DNA of 64,000 bases from assembly GCF_001653565.1 (NCBI RefSeq), contig NZ_LYPB01000095.1:1-64000 (forward strand), written 5' to 3'. Each line of letters starts with the position of its first letter. The first letter of the stretch is position 1. Both the position numbers and the translations under genes were made by a program. This DNA comes from Paenibacillus oryzisoli. GTDB taxonomy: Bacteria > Bacillota > Bacilli > Paenibacillales > NBRC-103111. Below, one piece after another: positions 26,106 through 36,062 of the stretch. A model generated the notes under the pieces. It ran no database searches and was not told the DNA's origin. It was given only the letters and a program-made list of their open reading frames with translations.

Positions 26106-28430
26106 ATGAAATTTTCAAATGGTTATTGGATGACAAAGGAAGGATATACCATTCAAAATCCGATTGATGTTCGGGAGGTTCATGCAGAAGAAGATAAGCT
26201 AACCGTCTACACGGCCACGCGGAAAATCCAGCGAAAAGGAGATACGCTAAATGGTGCGATGTTAACCTGCGAATTGAGTTCTCCTCTACCTGATATTATT
26301 CGGGTAAGCTGGACTCATCATGCTGGGAGGACTTTGACAGAACCTGCCTTTGAACTCTTCACGAATCCACATACGCCACTTTCTATTAAAAATAGCAGCG
26401 ACCATGTGACTTTGTCATCTGGCAACTTAAGCGTGAAAATTAACAACCATAGCACATGGGCAGCTGAGTTCTTCTTCGAAAATCGCCGCCTAACCGGTAC
26501 CAACAGTAAGGGTGCAGGTTATATTACGACAGATAATAAAGAAGCATTTGTGCGTGAACAGCTTGAACTAGGCGTTGGCGAGCATATTTACGGACTTGGC
26601 GAGCGCTTTACGAATGTTGTGAAGAACGGGCAGACGATAGATATTTGGAACGAAGATGGTGGCACGAGCTCTGATCAATCCTACAAAAATGTTCCCTTTT
26701 ACTTATCTAGCAAAGGATATGGTGTGTTCGTTAACCATCCCGAACGTGTCTCGTTCGAAGTAGGCTCTGAAGTTGTATCAAAAGTTCAGTTTAGCGTACC
26801 TGGTGAAACGATCGAGTATTTCATCATAGGCGGTAAAACACTTAAAGATGTTTTGAACAATTACACGAAGCTTACCGGTAAACCTGCACTGCCACCCGCG
26901 TGGTCCTTCGGACTATGGTTAACAACCTCTTTCACAACCGATTATGACGAAGCAACTGTCAATAGCTTTATTGACGGTATGTTCGAGCGTGACATTCCAC
27001 TTCATGTCTTCCATTTTGATTGTTTTTGGATGAAAGAATATCAATGGACCAACTTTGAGTGGGATGCCGATATGTTCCCAGACCCTGTTGGCATGCTCAA
27101 ACGTTTGAAAAACAAGGGTCTCAAAATATGTGTCTGGATCAATTCCTACATTGGTCAGAAGTCGCCTCTTTTTAAAGAAGGTATGGAAAAGGGTTATTTA
27201 GTTAAAACCCTGGATGATCACGTTTGGCAATGGGATCTCTGGCAAGCAGGCATGGGTCTAGTCGATTTCACGAATCCAGATGCGACGGAATGGTATAAGG
27301 AGCATTTAAGGCGACTAGTGGACATGGGGGTAGATTGTTTCAAAACCGATTTTGGCGAACGCATCCCAACTGATGTCAAATACTATAATGGTTCCGACCC
27401 TTTTAAAATGCATAATTATTACACATTCCTTTACAATAAGGCAGTATTCGAAGTGTTAGAAGAAAAGCTTGGCAAGAACGAAGCCATGTTATTTGCCCGC
27501 TCTGCAACCGCAGGAGGACAGCAATTCCCGGTTCATTGGGGTGGTGACTGCTCCGCTAATTACGACTCTATGGCAGAATCGCTGCGAGGTGGACTGTCCC
27601 TCGGTTTATCGGGCTTCGGTTTCTGGAGCCATGACATCAGCGGATTTGAAAAAACTGCACCACCTGATATCTACAAGCGTTGGGTAGCTTTTGGTTTACT
27701 ATCTTCTCATAGCCGTCTACATGGCAATGAATCCTATCGCGTTCCATGGCTGTTTGACGAGGAAGCCGTCGATGTGCTCCGCTATTTCACAAAGTTAAAA
27801 AGCACCTTAATGCCCTATCTGTTTGGAAGTGCTATCCAATCAACAGAAATGGGGATTCCCATGATGCGAGCGATGGTATTGGATTTCCCTATGGACCCGA
27901 CCACACATCACCTAGATACACAATACATGCTTGGTGACAGTTTACTCGTTGCCCCTATCTTTAATGAACAAGGTCAGGTACAGTATTATGTTCCTGAGGG
28001 ACGATGGAGCGATTTCTTTAGCGAGCGCGTCGTTGAAGGCGGTAAATGGCATGAGGAAACACATGGCTACCTATCTATTCCGTTGCTGGTTAAACCCAAT
28101 ACATTGCTAGCGGTTGGAGCAAATGATAGCAAGCCCGATTATGATTATGCCGACGGGGTTTCGTTCCATTTGTTCCAACTTGAGGATGGTGCTACCACGG
28201 AATCAGATGTATATGATATTCACACGAAATTACAGTTAAATGGGAAGGCTACTCGACAAGATGGTCTAATTAACATTACCGTTCAAGGCGGGCAAACGAA
28301 ATCTTACACACTAGTGCTAAGAGGCATACATCAAATCGCTACGGTAGAAGGTGCTACTTGGGCAGATTCTTCGATTGGAATTGTACTTAAACCAGAAACA
28401 AATACGTCGCTGATTACTATAAGGTTGTAG
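26106..28430 (+). CDS. yicI: GH31 alpha-xylosidase, YicI-like
   Basis: 774 residues from ATG 26106 (AAGGG nine bases upstream), practically the length of Escherichia coli YicI (772). In-frame upstream ATGs at 26022 and 26097 lack a well-placed ribosome site. Domain order is N-terminal beta-sandwich, (beta/alpha)8 barrel and C-terminal beta domains. The nucleophile Asp415 in FKTDFGERIP and acid/base Asp481 in HWGGDCSANYDSM align with YicI Asp416 and Asp482. KTDFGERIP is typical of alpha-xylosidases as opposed to alpha-glucosidases. It has no signal peptide, so it releases xylose from imported isoprimeverose or xyloglucan oligosaccharides in the cytoplasm. Regulated by the divergent AraC gene (inference). 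Confidence 0.93.
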   Translation: MKFSNGYWMTKEGYTIQNPIDVREVHAEEDKLTVYTATRKIQRKGDTLNGAMLTCELSSPLPDIIRVSWTHHAGRTLTEPAFELFTNPHTPLSIKNSSDHVTLSSGNLSVKINNHSTWAAEFFFENRRLTGTNSKGAGYITTDNKEAFVREQLELGVGEHIYGLGERFTNVVKNGQTIDIWNEDGGTSSDQSYKNVPFYLSSKGYGVFVNHPERVSFEVGSEVVSKVQFSVPGETIEYFIIGGKTLKDVLNNYTKLTGKPALPPAWSFGLWLTTSFTTDYDEATVNSFIDGMFERDIPLHVFHFDCFWMKEYQWTNFEWDADMFPDPVGMLKRLKNKGLKICVWINSYIGQKSPLFKEGMEKGYLVKTLDDHVWQWDLWQAGMGLVDFTNPDATEWYKEHLRRLVDMGVDCFKTDFGERIPTDVKYYNGSDPFKMHNYYTFLYNKAVFEVLEEKLGKNEAMLFARSATAGGQQFPVHWGGDCSANYDSMAESLRGGLSLGLSGFGFWSHDISGFEKTAPPDIYKRWVAFGLLSSHSRLHGNESYRVPWLFDEEAVDVLRYFTKLKSTLMPYLFGSAIQSTEMGIPMMRAMVLDFPMDPTTHHLDTQYMLGDSLLVAPIFNEQGQVQYYVPEGRWSDFFSERVVEGGKWHEETHGYLSIPLLVKPNTLLAVGANDSKPDYDYADGVSFHLFQLEDGATTESDVYDIHTKLQLNGKATRQDGLINITVQGGQTKSYTLVLRGIHQIATVEGATWADSSIGIVLKPETNTSLITIRL

Positions 28431-28487
28431 TGGAAGCTTAATTTTTAGTTAGAGAACAATTATTTAAATCTTTACCTGTAATATCTA

Positions 28488-28978
28488 ATTGGAGTATGAA
28501 TACTTATCGCCGGTGCTAGCCCAACTGGGCCCACGCTTGCAGCAGACCTTCTACGACGCGGTCTTAGAGTTTGACTAATTGATAAGGCACCAAACACATT
28601 CATGGGCTCTCGTGCAAAGGGAGTTCAACCACGTACTTTTGAGGTCTTTGAAGACCTCGGGGTATTAGAAGAAGCTTTGGCTGAAGGTGGAGAGTGCCCT
28701 CTTGCTGGCATCCATATCGGACCGTTTACAGTGCCGTGGCGAATGATACTGCAGAAAATATCCACTCCAAACGCACCTTATCCAAACACCTTATTGATAC
28801 CTCAGCTCCGCACCGACGCCATCATGCATCGCTTGATCGATCGCAACGGACTTATGATAGAGGTCGGCAAAGCCGTGGAAAGTTTCAAACATGATTCTAT
28901 TTGTAATTGCGAAGCTCTCTTCCGGGGACAACGTTCGCTGCAAATATCTGATTGGTGCTGATGAAAGCTCAAGCTGAC
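28488..28978 (+). pseudogene. FAD-dependent aromatic monooxygenase remnant
   Basis: The plus strand reads ILIAGASPTGPTLAADLLRR (the FAD-binding GxGxxG region, with Ser for one Gly), then an in-frame TGA near 28577, then LIDKAPNTFMGSRAKGVQPR and TFEVFEDLGVLEEAL. After about 28905 the reading shifts frame to NVRCKYLIGADESSS, the second flavin motif (family pattern YLIGADG--S). The protein then ends, so about 350 C-terminal residues of the usual ~500 are missing. Several lesions make this a clear pseudogene, related to PheA/TfdB-type hydroxylases. Confidence 0.8.
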
Positions 28979-29479
28979 AGCCACCGCACTGATCCTACAC
29001 TAGCTTATATGATCATATATACATCATTTTTGTACTTATTTAGAATCATATGAGGTTCAAACTTATTTTGCTAAAATAGTTAATTCCTTTTCACTTTTTT
29101 CTATTATTATTCAATAGAAACTTCAAATCATATTACAATTTCTAAACACTAATACATCAATCCATGTTGGAATTTAAAATAATCTAGTAAACTCAAAATT
29201 ACAATTAAATACGAAAAAGCCCATAGCATCAAGGCTAAAGCTCACGTCATTTATATTTCAATCAAGCGACACTTCATCTTCCAATCACCGACAAAACAAG
29301 CTACAACTCACAATAATTGTGAGTTGTAGCTTGTTTTGTCTTTATTTAAGTACTTATCCAGGTGTTTTGACATTTAAATTTTGGCGATTTCTCGTTATAA
29401 GTAAAATATTGTAAGATTGTTTTACTAGCAGTAGCAGCATTTTGCCCGAATGGCATGTCGAACTCCCGCCATACTTAGA
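28979..29479. other. 500-bp A/T-rich spacer
   Basis: No coding frame with a ribosome site was found. The only structure is the long perfect palindrome at 29290-29340. Confidence 0.6.
29290..29340. terminator. Perfect 51-bp palindrome
   Basis: Arms of 25 bp starting GACAAAACAAGCTAC and ending GTAGCTTGTTTTGTC are perfectly complementary around a single central base. TTTATTT follows on the plus strand. It would form a very stable stem in RNA from either strand and lies 140 bp downstream of the last gene of locus B. The arms are unusually long and perfect for an ordinary terminator. Confidence 0.7.
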
Positions 29480-30448
29480 CTACACCCACCACATTTCGCC
29501 TAACGGTTCTTTAATTAACACCTGTTTCAAATTATACACGGCTTTTCCCAGTCCCTCATCTATGGACATTAATCCGTCTTCATGTTCTATACTTATTGCC
29601 CCGTCGTAACCGACTAAACGGAGCGCACTAATAATATCCGACCATACTTTCAAATCGTGTCCATAACCAACGGTACGGAACATCCAAGCTCGACTCAACA
29701 TATCAGAATACGATTGCATATCGGTTAAACCAAACCTATTTACATTTACTGGATCAATCGCTGTATCCTTCGCATGGAAATGATAAATGGCTCCTTCGTT
29801 TCCTAAAATTCGAATGGCCTGAACAGGATCTATTCCTTGCCACCACATATGGCTGGGGTCCAAATTCGCACCGACAACCTCGCCAACCTCTTTGCGAAGC
29901 TTTAACAAAGTAGCTGGAGAGTGGACGGAGAAGCCCCCATGCGGCTCAAGAGCAAACTTTACATTGTGCTGTTCGGCAAATTTGCCCATTGCAGTCCAAT
30001 AAGGAATCACTTTATTTTCCCACTGCCAGGCATGCACTTCTTGAAAATCATTCGGCCATGGGGATACTGGCCAATTTGGATATTTAGCATCTTCATGGTC
30101 ACCTGGAAGTCCAGAAAACGTCACGACAACTGGAATTTCCAGTTTCTCAGCCAATTGAACGCTTTTTACAATGTCGTCCTGAAAAGCACGAGCAAGTTCC
30201 TTTTGAGGATGAAGCGGATTCCCATGGCAGCTTAATGCGCTAATCGTCATGTTCCGGGCATCCACTGCTTTCTTAAACTCCTTAATCCTTTCAGGAGCTT
30301 GAAGGAGTTCTCCCGGATTGCAATGAGCGTTTCCGACATATCCACCAGTTCCTATTTCAATGGATTCAACGCCTCGTTCGGCTAGGTAATCCAGGGTCTC
30401 TTCAAAGGACTTACTGCCAAATAAAACGGTAAAAACTCCTATTTTCAT
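29480..30448 (-). CDS. Sugar phosphate isomerase/epimerase-type TIM-barrel protein (B2)
   Basis: 322 residues of the xylose-isomerase-like / AP-endonuclease-2 TIM-barrel family. The likely metal ligands are in order: FALEPHGGF, ANLDPSHMWW, YHFHAKD and ISIEHEDG. Family members isomerise or epimerise keto-sugars, inositols or 3-keto-glycosides and often work with Gfo/Idh/MocA dehydrogenases. It lies 16 bp after a broken Gfo/Idh/MocA gene on the same strand and is the last gene of the long minus-strand cluster. The cytoplasmic location is supported by lack of a signal peptide. The exact substrate is unknown. Confidence 0.85.
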   Translation of the reverse strand: MKIGVFTVLFGSKSFEETLDYLAERGVESIEIGTGGYVGNAHCNPGELLQAPERIKEFKKAVDARNMTISALSCHGNPLHPQKELARAFQDDIVKSVQLAEKLEIPVVVTFSGLPGDHEDAKYPNWPVSPWPNDFQEVHAWQWENKVIPYWTAMGKFAEQHNVKFALEPHGGFSVHSPATLLKLRKEVGEVVGANLDPSHMWWQGIDPVQAIRILGNEGAIYHFHAKDTAIDPVNVNRFGLTDMQSYSDMLSRAWMFRTVGYGHDLKVWSDIISALRLVGYDGAISIEHEDGLMSIDEGLGKAVYNLKQVLIKEPLGEMWWV

Positions 30449-30464
30449 GGATACCCCTCCATTA

Positions 30465-31538
30465 TTAAACTTCTTTTATTTGTACCCAGCGACGTTCCGC
30501 AATCGATAAATCAACCGCTTCTAAGACCTCTTGACATTTCACTCCATCGTGAAAATTTGGACTTGGCAAACGATCTTCTTTTATGGCTTGCAGCAGTTCC
30601 AGGATCTCATGAATAAAGGTGTGTTCAAATCCAATGGTATGACCTGGAGGCCACCATGCTTGCATATAGGCGTGTGCCGAATCGGTTGCCAAAACCCTAC
30701 GGAATCCTTGTACATCTTCTGTGTCTTCGGTAAAATAAACTTCCAGTTCATTCATTCTTTCAAAATCGAATCGGATGCTTCCTTTGCTTCCATTAATTTC
30801 AAATGAGTTGGAACAGCGATGTCCTGGTGCAAAACGCGATGCTTCAAAACGCTAAGGCCAGTCATTGAAGAAGGAATTGGTCGTTCTTTAATAAATGTCT
30901 CACTCATCCCGATGACCTCGGAAATATCGCCAACCAAGAAATGAGCTAGGTCAATTATATGAGCTCCAAGGTCGCCATGCGAACCAGAACCAGCAATCTC
31001 CTTCTGCAGCCGCCAGACAAGGGGAAAATCAGGCTCCAGGATCCACGATCCAATCCTGTAGAAATAATCCACGAAAATGATAAATTTTCCCAATCCTGCC
31101 TTCCTGAATCAGCTTCTTGGCAAGCTGCACTGCGGGAGCGAAACGATAATTGAAACCGACCATGTGCTTCACGCCCTCCTCCTCCGCCGCGTATAGCATC
31201 TCTCTTGCATCGGCCAAAGTCAGAGCCATCGGTTTCTCGCACAACAAATGCTTACCGGCCTTCACCGCCGCAAGTGCAATCTCTTTATGCGCATCGCTCG
31301 GGGCGTTGATATCTATCAAATCAATATCGTCCCTCTCCAACAATTGCCGCCAATCGGTAATATAGCCCTCCCAACCGAATTGACTTGCCGCTTGAGACAC
31401 TCCTGCTTCATCCCGACCACAGACTAGTTTCATCACTGGTTTTACCGCTTCAGGAAAAAACATAGGTAAGTCACGATACGCATGACTGTGTGCTTTCCCC
31501 ATAAATTTGTAACCAATCATTCCTACTCGAATGTCCAT
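30465..31538 (-). pseudogene. Gfo/Idh/MocA dehydrogenase, two lesions (B2)
   Basis: The N-terminal Rossmann part (31538-31029) reads VGMIGYKFMGKAHSHAYRDL and the Glu-Lys-Pro motif HLLCEKPMAL, then meets a stop after QDWIVDPGA near 31029. A seven-base insertion in ggatcctggagcctgat explains this shift: without it the frame reads DWIVDPDFPLVWRLQKE. The middle part (GSHGDLGAHIIDLAHFL) runs to about 30855, where roughly 30-40 codons are deleted and the frame changes to RFEASRFAPGHRCSNSFEIN, continuing to 30465. The protein family oxidises sugars or inositols with NAD(P). With two independent lesions it is very probably dead. In the intact state it would pair with the downstream isomerase. Confidence 0.85.
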
Positions 31539-31637
31539 TATGGCAATATTCCTCTCTTTGTTTTATTCATACCGAATAGCACAATGAAGAGGTAATTTTC
31601 GTTTTTTTCTCTTACTCCATACATGACCACATATGTT

Positions 31638-32677
31638 TTATCCATTCTGGATGTAATTCAAAAGATCAACTTTTTTGCCTGTTTTGGCACTCTCAACAGC
31701 TCCAAGTACCATTGCAATGCTATTGATATTATCTCGGCAATCCGTCTCCGCGTATCGGCCTTCCTTTAGGGCAGAGAACATCTCATCGAGACAACCAGCA
31801 TGGCCCAAGTTTCCAATCATTTATAATCACTTTCAATGCGCGTATAATCACGAATAAACTTGTCTTCTTGACCACTCAGAGAAACGATTTCTGCATAAGG
31901 TGCACTATGTCCATCCCAAATTGCAGTCCCTTTTTCACCCGTAACCCGCCAACTAGATTCCCAGGCGGTAGAGGCCCCTTCTGCACACCAAGAGCCGCGA
32001 TAACAAAAAACGGACTCATCTGACATTTCAAAAATACATATTGCTGCTGCGTTGCCACTGTACCAAGATCCAAATGGATTAAATTCATGACAATATACAG
32101 ATACGGGATCTGCTCCTAAAATAAAACGTGCTTGGTCAAAAGTATGAATTGCCATATCCAGTACAAGCGGACTATCCATTAAAACACGAAACCCGTCGAA
32201 GTGAGCCCCTATGAAAAAGTCGGCGCCAATATACCCTGGAACACCTATTGCTCCAGAGTGAACAAGATGGCGTAACGCGCGAATATTTGGGTTATATCTT
32301 TGGTTCTGCATGACTGAGAAGAATCTCCCTTTTCGCTCTACATGCCGAATCATATCACGAGCTTCTGTCATTGTTGCAGCCATAGGTTTTTCACTAAAAA
32401 CGTCGCATCCATGATTAATGGCCGTTGTACATACACTGAAATGGCTTGCCGGAATCGTTAAGTCGAACACCACATCAGCATTTGTTTGTTGAATAGCAGT
32501 AGCTACATCGGTAAATGTCGGGCAAGTCAATCCATAACGTGAAGCTAATGCCTCCGCAGATTCCTTTCTAATATCCACCAACGCTACAATTTCCATGTCT
32601 GTTCTTGGGAGGGCATTCTTCATCCATTCATTGGCTATGATTCCGCAGCCAACCGATACAACTTTTATTTTTCCCAT
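31638..32677 (-). pseudogene. Gfo/Idh/MocA dehydrogenase, single frameshift (B1)
   Basis: The first 286 codons (32677-31817) cover the Rossmann domain (VVSVGCGIIANEWMKNALPR), the Glu-Lys-Pro motif (VFSEKPMAA) and most of the C-terminal domain, then stop after RIESDYK. The next frame continues IGNLGHAGCLDEMFSALKEG to 31638. Insertion of one G (TATAAATGATTGG to TATAAATGGATTGG) would restore YKWIGNLGHAG and a ~346-residue protein of normal family length. Either a very recent mutation or a one-base sequencing error; if the latter, this is an intact NAD(P)-dependent sugar dehydrogenase. It is 20 bp downstream of a sugar isomerase gene. Confidence 0.8.
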
Positions 32678-32696
32678 ACTATGTATCCCCTTATGT

Positions 32697-33584
32697 TTAT
32701 TTTATTGGATTTGGAATTAATAATCCGCCACGACATTGCTTCAAATAATTCAATGCATGTACTTGTCCTGTCATTTCCAAATCTCCTTTATATACAGGGT
32801 CGTGCCAACCTTCTATATCGATCGTCCCCTCATAGCCAGCCTGTCTTAAAATCGTGATTATGTCCGTCCAATTGCTATCCCCGAAACCAGGGGTACGATG
32901 CCAGACAAATTCTTTAGGACCATGGATACCATATTCCTTCACAATATCCCACGCGATTGTGGCATCTTTCCCGTGTACGTGAAATACTTTATGAACCCAT
33001 TTACGAAGTTGTGGAATCGGATCCATCAAACTAACCAATTGATGGGCAGGTTCCCACTCCAAGCCGATGTTATCCATAGGGACTGCGTTAAACATCATTT
33101 CCCAGGCAGTTGGATTATGTGCGATATTCCAGTCCCCCCCCTTCCAATTCCCATCCATGTCGCAATTTTCGAATGCGAGGCGGACTCCTTTATCCATAGC
33201 TCTCCTAGATAATTCCCCAAATACTTCTTTAAACCGAGGTATAGATTCATCGATAGGACGGTCAGTGAGACGTCCAGTAAACCCAGTAACGAGATCGACA
33301 CCAAAGTGATGCGCGTTATCAATCAGACGCTCCCAACTGGCAAGGGTGTCTTCACTATCTCCTATGCCCGTTAGTGGGTTACCAAAAATAGAGAGACAAG
33401 AAATTGTCACATCTTTTTCTGCTAAGATGTCATGAAGTCGTTTTGCTGTTTCCCTTAGATCTGTATCTCCAGTAGTCAACCAAAATGAGACATCAAAGCT
33501 TTCAAATCCGTGGGGCAAAATTTGTGGGATGACATTCAAGGCATTGCCACCCCACACCATTGTTCCAATACGTAATTTTCCCAT
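32697..33584 (-). CDS. Sugar phosphate isomerase/epimerase-type TIM-barrel protein (B1)
   Basis: 295 residues, xylose-isomerase-like TIM barrel. The expected metal-binding positions are visible: LAFENCDMDG, GLEWEPAH, FHVHGKDA and IDIEGWHD. AGGAGGATTC precedes ATG 33584. It is distinct in sequence from the other family member at 29.5 kb, so the cluster holds two isomerase/dehydrogenase pairs instead of a recent duplication. It probably acts on a monosaccharide or keto-sugar released by the locus B hydrolases (inference). Confidence 0.85.
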   Translation of the reverse strand: MGKLRIGTMVWGGNALNVIPQILPHGFESFDVSFWLTTGDTDLRETAKRLHDILAEKDVTISCLSIFGNPLTGIGDSEDTLASWERLIDNAHHFGVDLVTGFTGRLTDRPIDESIPRFKEVFGELSRRAMDKGVRLAFENCDMDGNWKGGDWNIAHNPTAWEMMFNAVPMDNIGLEWEPAHQLVSLMDPIPQLRKWVHKVFHVHGKDATIAWDIVKEYGIHGPKEFVWHRTPGFGDSNWTDIITILRQAGYEGTIDIEGWHDPVYKGDLEMTGQVHALNYLKQCRGGLLIPNPIK

Positions 33585-33627
33585 AGAGAATCCTCCTCAT
33601 ACAATAACTGACTGGTCCTTCGAACCG

Positions 33628-35976
33628 CTACACGTCCAAATCTATCTCTCTTTGCCCACGGAAAACCCTAACGCTAAAGCTCTTACCTGAGGTCTCAGCT
33701 TGGTATAAGCGTAACAAATCATCTACCGTGTCCACTTTCTCTCGATTCAACTCCAAGATCACATCATCTACTTGAAAGCCTTTCTCCATCTGCCAACTCC
33801 CCCACGGAATTGATTCTATAATTACCCCTGTTTCAGCAGGCAAACCCGCAGCAGACACCTCCCCCATCCCAACAATATTTTTAATTTTGCATTGATCCCA
33901 ACGGGAATACTGTGGGAGACGACCAGATTCGCTGACAACAACGCCAAGTTCAGGCATTTTGGGGGCTTTCGAAATCTTCTTTAATTCAGGCTTGCGTACG
34001 CCGAACTGATCCATTGGGAAATTGCGAAACCCCAATTTGAGAGCAGGAGAATCGTTATGCACTTGATAATTGCCAGAAGAAGTATCCATAAACAACGCAT
34101 CGCCAATCATTGAATGCATATCCCCACCGCTCTGTTCATGAAGTATTAAAGCAGGCTCTGGTTCCAATAAATCGGCATTATGAAGCAGGTTCCAATCGCA
34201 TATTTGTCCCCATGGTTTTGGTACACGAATGGGAGCATACTCGGTAAAGAAGATATTATTTCGAAAAACGTCCCTACTTCCTTTAAACCATACGTGCGGA
34301 TGAAACGAATTATTTACCAAAATATTGTTTTCGCATTTTCGGTAGAAACCTTCACGCAACTTAATACCGCCACCGAGACATAAATTATTGTAGATATGAT
34401 ACCAAGTGGAACCATCGTCAAGATCGATATCCCATCCATAATCACATCGCCATCTATTATTTCGGAGGGTAATTGGCCTTACCATATCCAAAATAGGTAA
34501 TACGTTATCCTCCGTCTCGCTATCCAAATTTATGTTGTCCATATCGATATCTTCCAGTAGCCAATACCTGTCTCTCCCCCACGAGTTAAACGAACCGTGA
34601 TCGCCTGTTTCAAGAACGGTATCAAATATATCGCAGTGCTCAATGACATGACCACCGAATGTTCCCTCCGACATATTAATTCCAGCTCTTGGTACCTCGT
34701 AAATGCTGCAATGTCGAACGGTTATATCGAGAGCCATGGAAATTTGAATTGCCGCAGATTGCTTTTCCACACGTCCAACTCTATAAATCAGGCAGTCCTC
34801 AACCAAACACTCTGCTGGGTATTGATTTGTTTTTGGTCCTGGGGTTTGATCAATGTCTTGAAGCTTTTGACGTTCATTATATTCAAACAAGGGACTACGA
34901 ACTGCATTCGGATCTCCTACAAAAGCAATTCCGTTTGCACCAACATCCATAATATGACATCCTCGAATGACGGCGTTTCGATTATAGCTATCAACGAATA
35001 CAGCATTCCCGCCTACATGTACGAAAGTACAATCCTTAATTGAACAATTCTCTGTTCCACGCAACACGATCGCACCACCGCGATACGTCGTCCAGTCGCT
35101 TCGGAGCAACGGCTCCCGGTTATCCATAAAGGTTCTCTTCGCGTGTTTAAAAGTAAAGCCATTAAGCTGAATATGATGAACCGGAGCATCCTCACTTCCA
35201 ATAAATTCAATTAAATGTGACAAAAAGACCCCCTCAACCAATGCTTCCTTCAATACCATTTCTGGATAGGGATATACATAGAGCGTTCCGCCTATTTCGT
35301 CGTAGTACCATTCCCCTGGAGCGTTCAATTCCTCAAAAATATGTTCCACATAGCGGTAATCATCATGCATACCCATTTGCCGATTATTTTGCCAGCCTCC
35401 TTCCATTAGAAGCTGGTTGTTATTATCCTTGCCTTTTATCAGATAATGGTAGTCCCCCCATAAATGCTTGTGCATGGCATGGACGTAACCTCCGGTTGGA
35501 TTTGTCCAGTTCTTGATCCGTTCTGGTTCCATACAATCCTTGGCGTAGCCATTCATAATACGGGTATGTTCATTAAAACTAGGGTATCTTGCCATATGCA
35601 TTTGCTTGCCATTTATGAATAACTGATCTAATTTTAAATGGGATGGAATCCCCGTTGTTTGCATAATAGGTCCTTCATATGTAGTCCATTTAAGATCAAG
35701 TTTTCTACCACCACTAATAATGACCTCATGGCCAGGCACTGCTTCATAAATGACTTGAACATCTGCGGTTCCAGAGTCCTCTGGCATAAACTTCAGTTCT
35801 TCAGTGAGATAGTAAGTACCTCCATATACGAAAACATGGGCCGTCATTCCCTTTTTCGCTGCCAAACGTGCTTCAAGCTGTGCCCGCTGCAGTGTGGAAA
35901 AAGGCTCCCCCATGCTCCCTACTGCAAGATCATTTCCACCTGGGGAGACATAAATTTGTACTTTTGAGTTATTCAT
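33628..35976 (-). CDS. Right-handed beta-helix protein with C-terminal PDZ domain
   Basis: 782 residues. The N-terminus (VQIYVSPGGNDLAVGSMGEP-FSTLQRAQ) is the usual entry of parallel beta-helix polysaccharide-active proteins, and rungs follow from ~270 to ~600 (NAVIRGCHIMDVGANGIAF; ITVRHCSIYEVPRAGINMSE; CSIKDCTFVHVGGNAVFVD). The last ~75 residues resemble a PDZ fold (GVIIESIPWGSWQMEKGFQV-DDVILELNREKV). No signal peptide is seen, so if it is a glycosidase or lyase it acts inside the cell. Beta-helix proteins include pectate lyases, rhamnogalacturonases and alpha-galactosidases of GH110 type; the activity here cannot be assigned. It is co-oriented with the GH95-like gene. Confidence 0.82.
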   Translation of the reverse strand: MNNSKVQIYVSPGGNDLAVGSMGEPFSTLQRAQLEARLAAKKGMTAHVFVYGGTYYLTEELKFMPEDSGTADVQVIYEAVPGHEVIISGGRKLDLKWTTYEGPIMQTTGIPSHLKLDQLFINGKQMHMARYPSFNEHTRIMNGYAKDCMEPERIKNWTNPTGGYVHAMHKHLWGDYHYLIKGKDNNNQLLMEGGWQNNRQMGMHDDYRYVEHIFEELNAPGEWYYDEIGGTLYVYPYPEMVLKEALVEGVFLSHLIEFIGSEDAPVHHIQLNGFTFKHAKRTFMDNREPLLRSDWTTYRGGAIVLRGTENCSIKDCTFVHVGGNAVFVDSYNRNAVIRGCHIMDVGANGIAFVGDPNAVRSPLFEYNERQKLQDIDQTPGPKTNQYPAECLVEDCLIYRVGRVEKQSAAIQISMALDITVRHCSIYEVPRAGINMSEGTFGGHVIEHCDIFDTVLETGDHGSFNSWGRDRYWLLEDIDMDNINLDSETEDNVLPILDMVRPITLRNNRWRCDYGWDIDLDDGSTWYHIYNNLCLGGGIKLREGFYRKCENNILVNNSFHPHVWFKGSRDVFRNNIFFTEYAPIRVPKPWGQICDWNLLHNADLLEPEPALILHEQSGGDMHSMIGDALFMDTSSGNYQVHNDSPALKLGFRNFPMDQFGVRKPELKKISKAPKMPELGVVVSESGRLPQYSRWDQCKIKNIVGMGEVSAAGLPAETGVIIESIPWGSWQMEKGFQVDDVILELNREKVDTVDDLLRLYQAETSGKSFSVRVFRGQREIDLDV

Positions 35977-36062
35977 GCATAGTTTCCTTTCTTTCTAGAG
36001 AGCTTCCTTACAGTTCTATTCTCCAGTTCCCTGGAGAATAGAACCCGTATACTTTCTAAATC

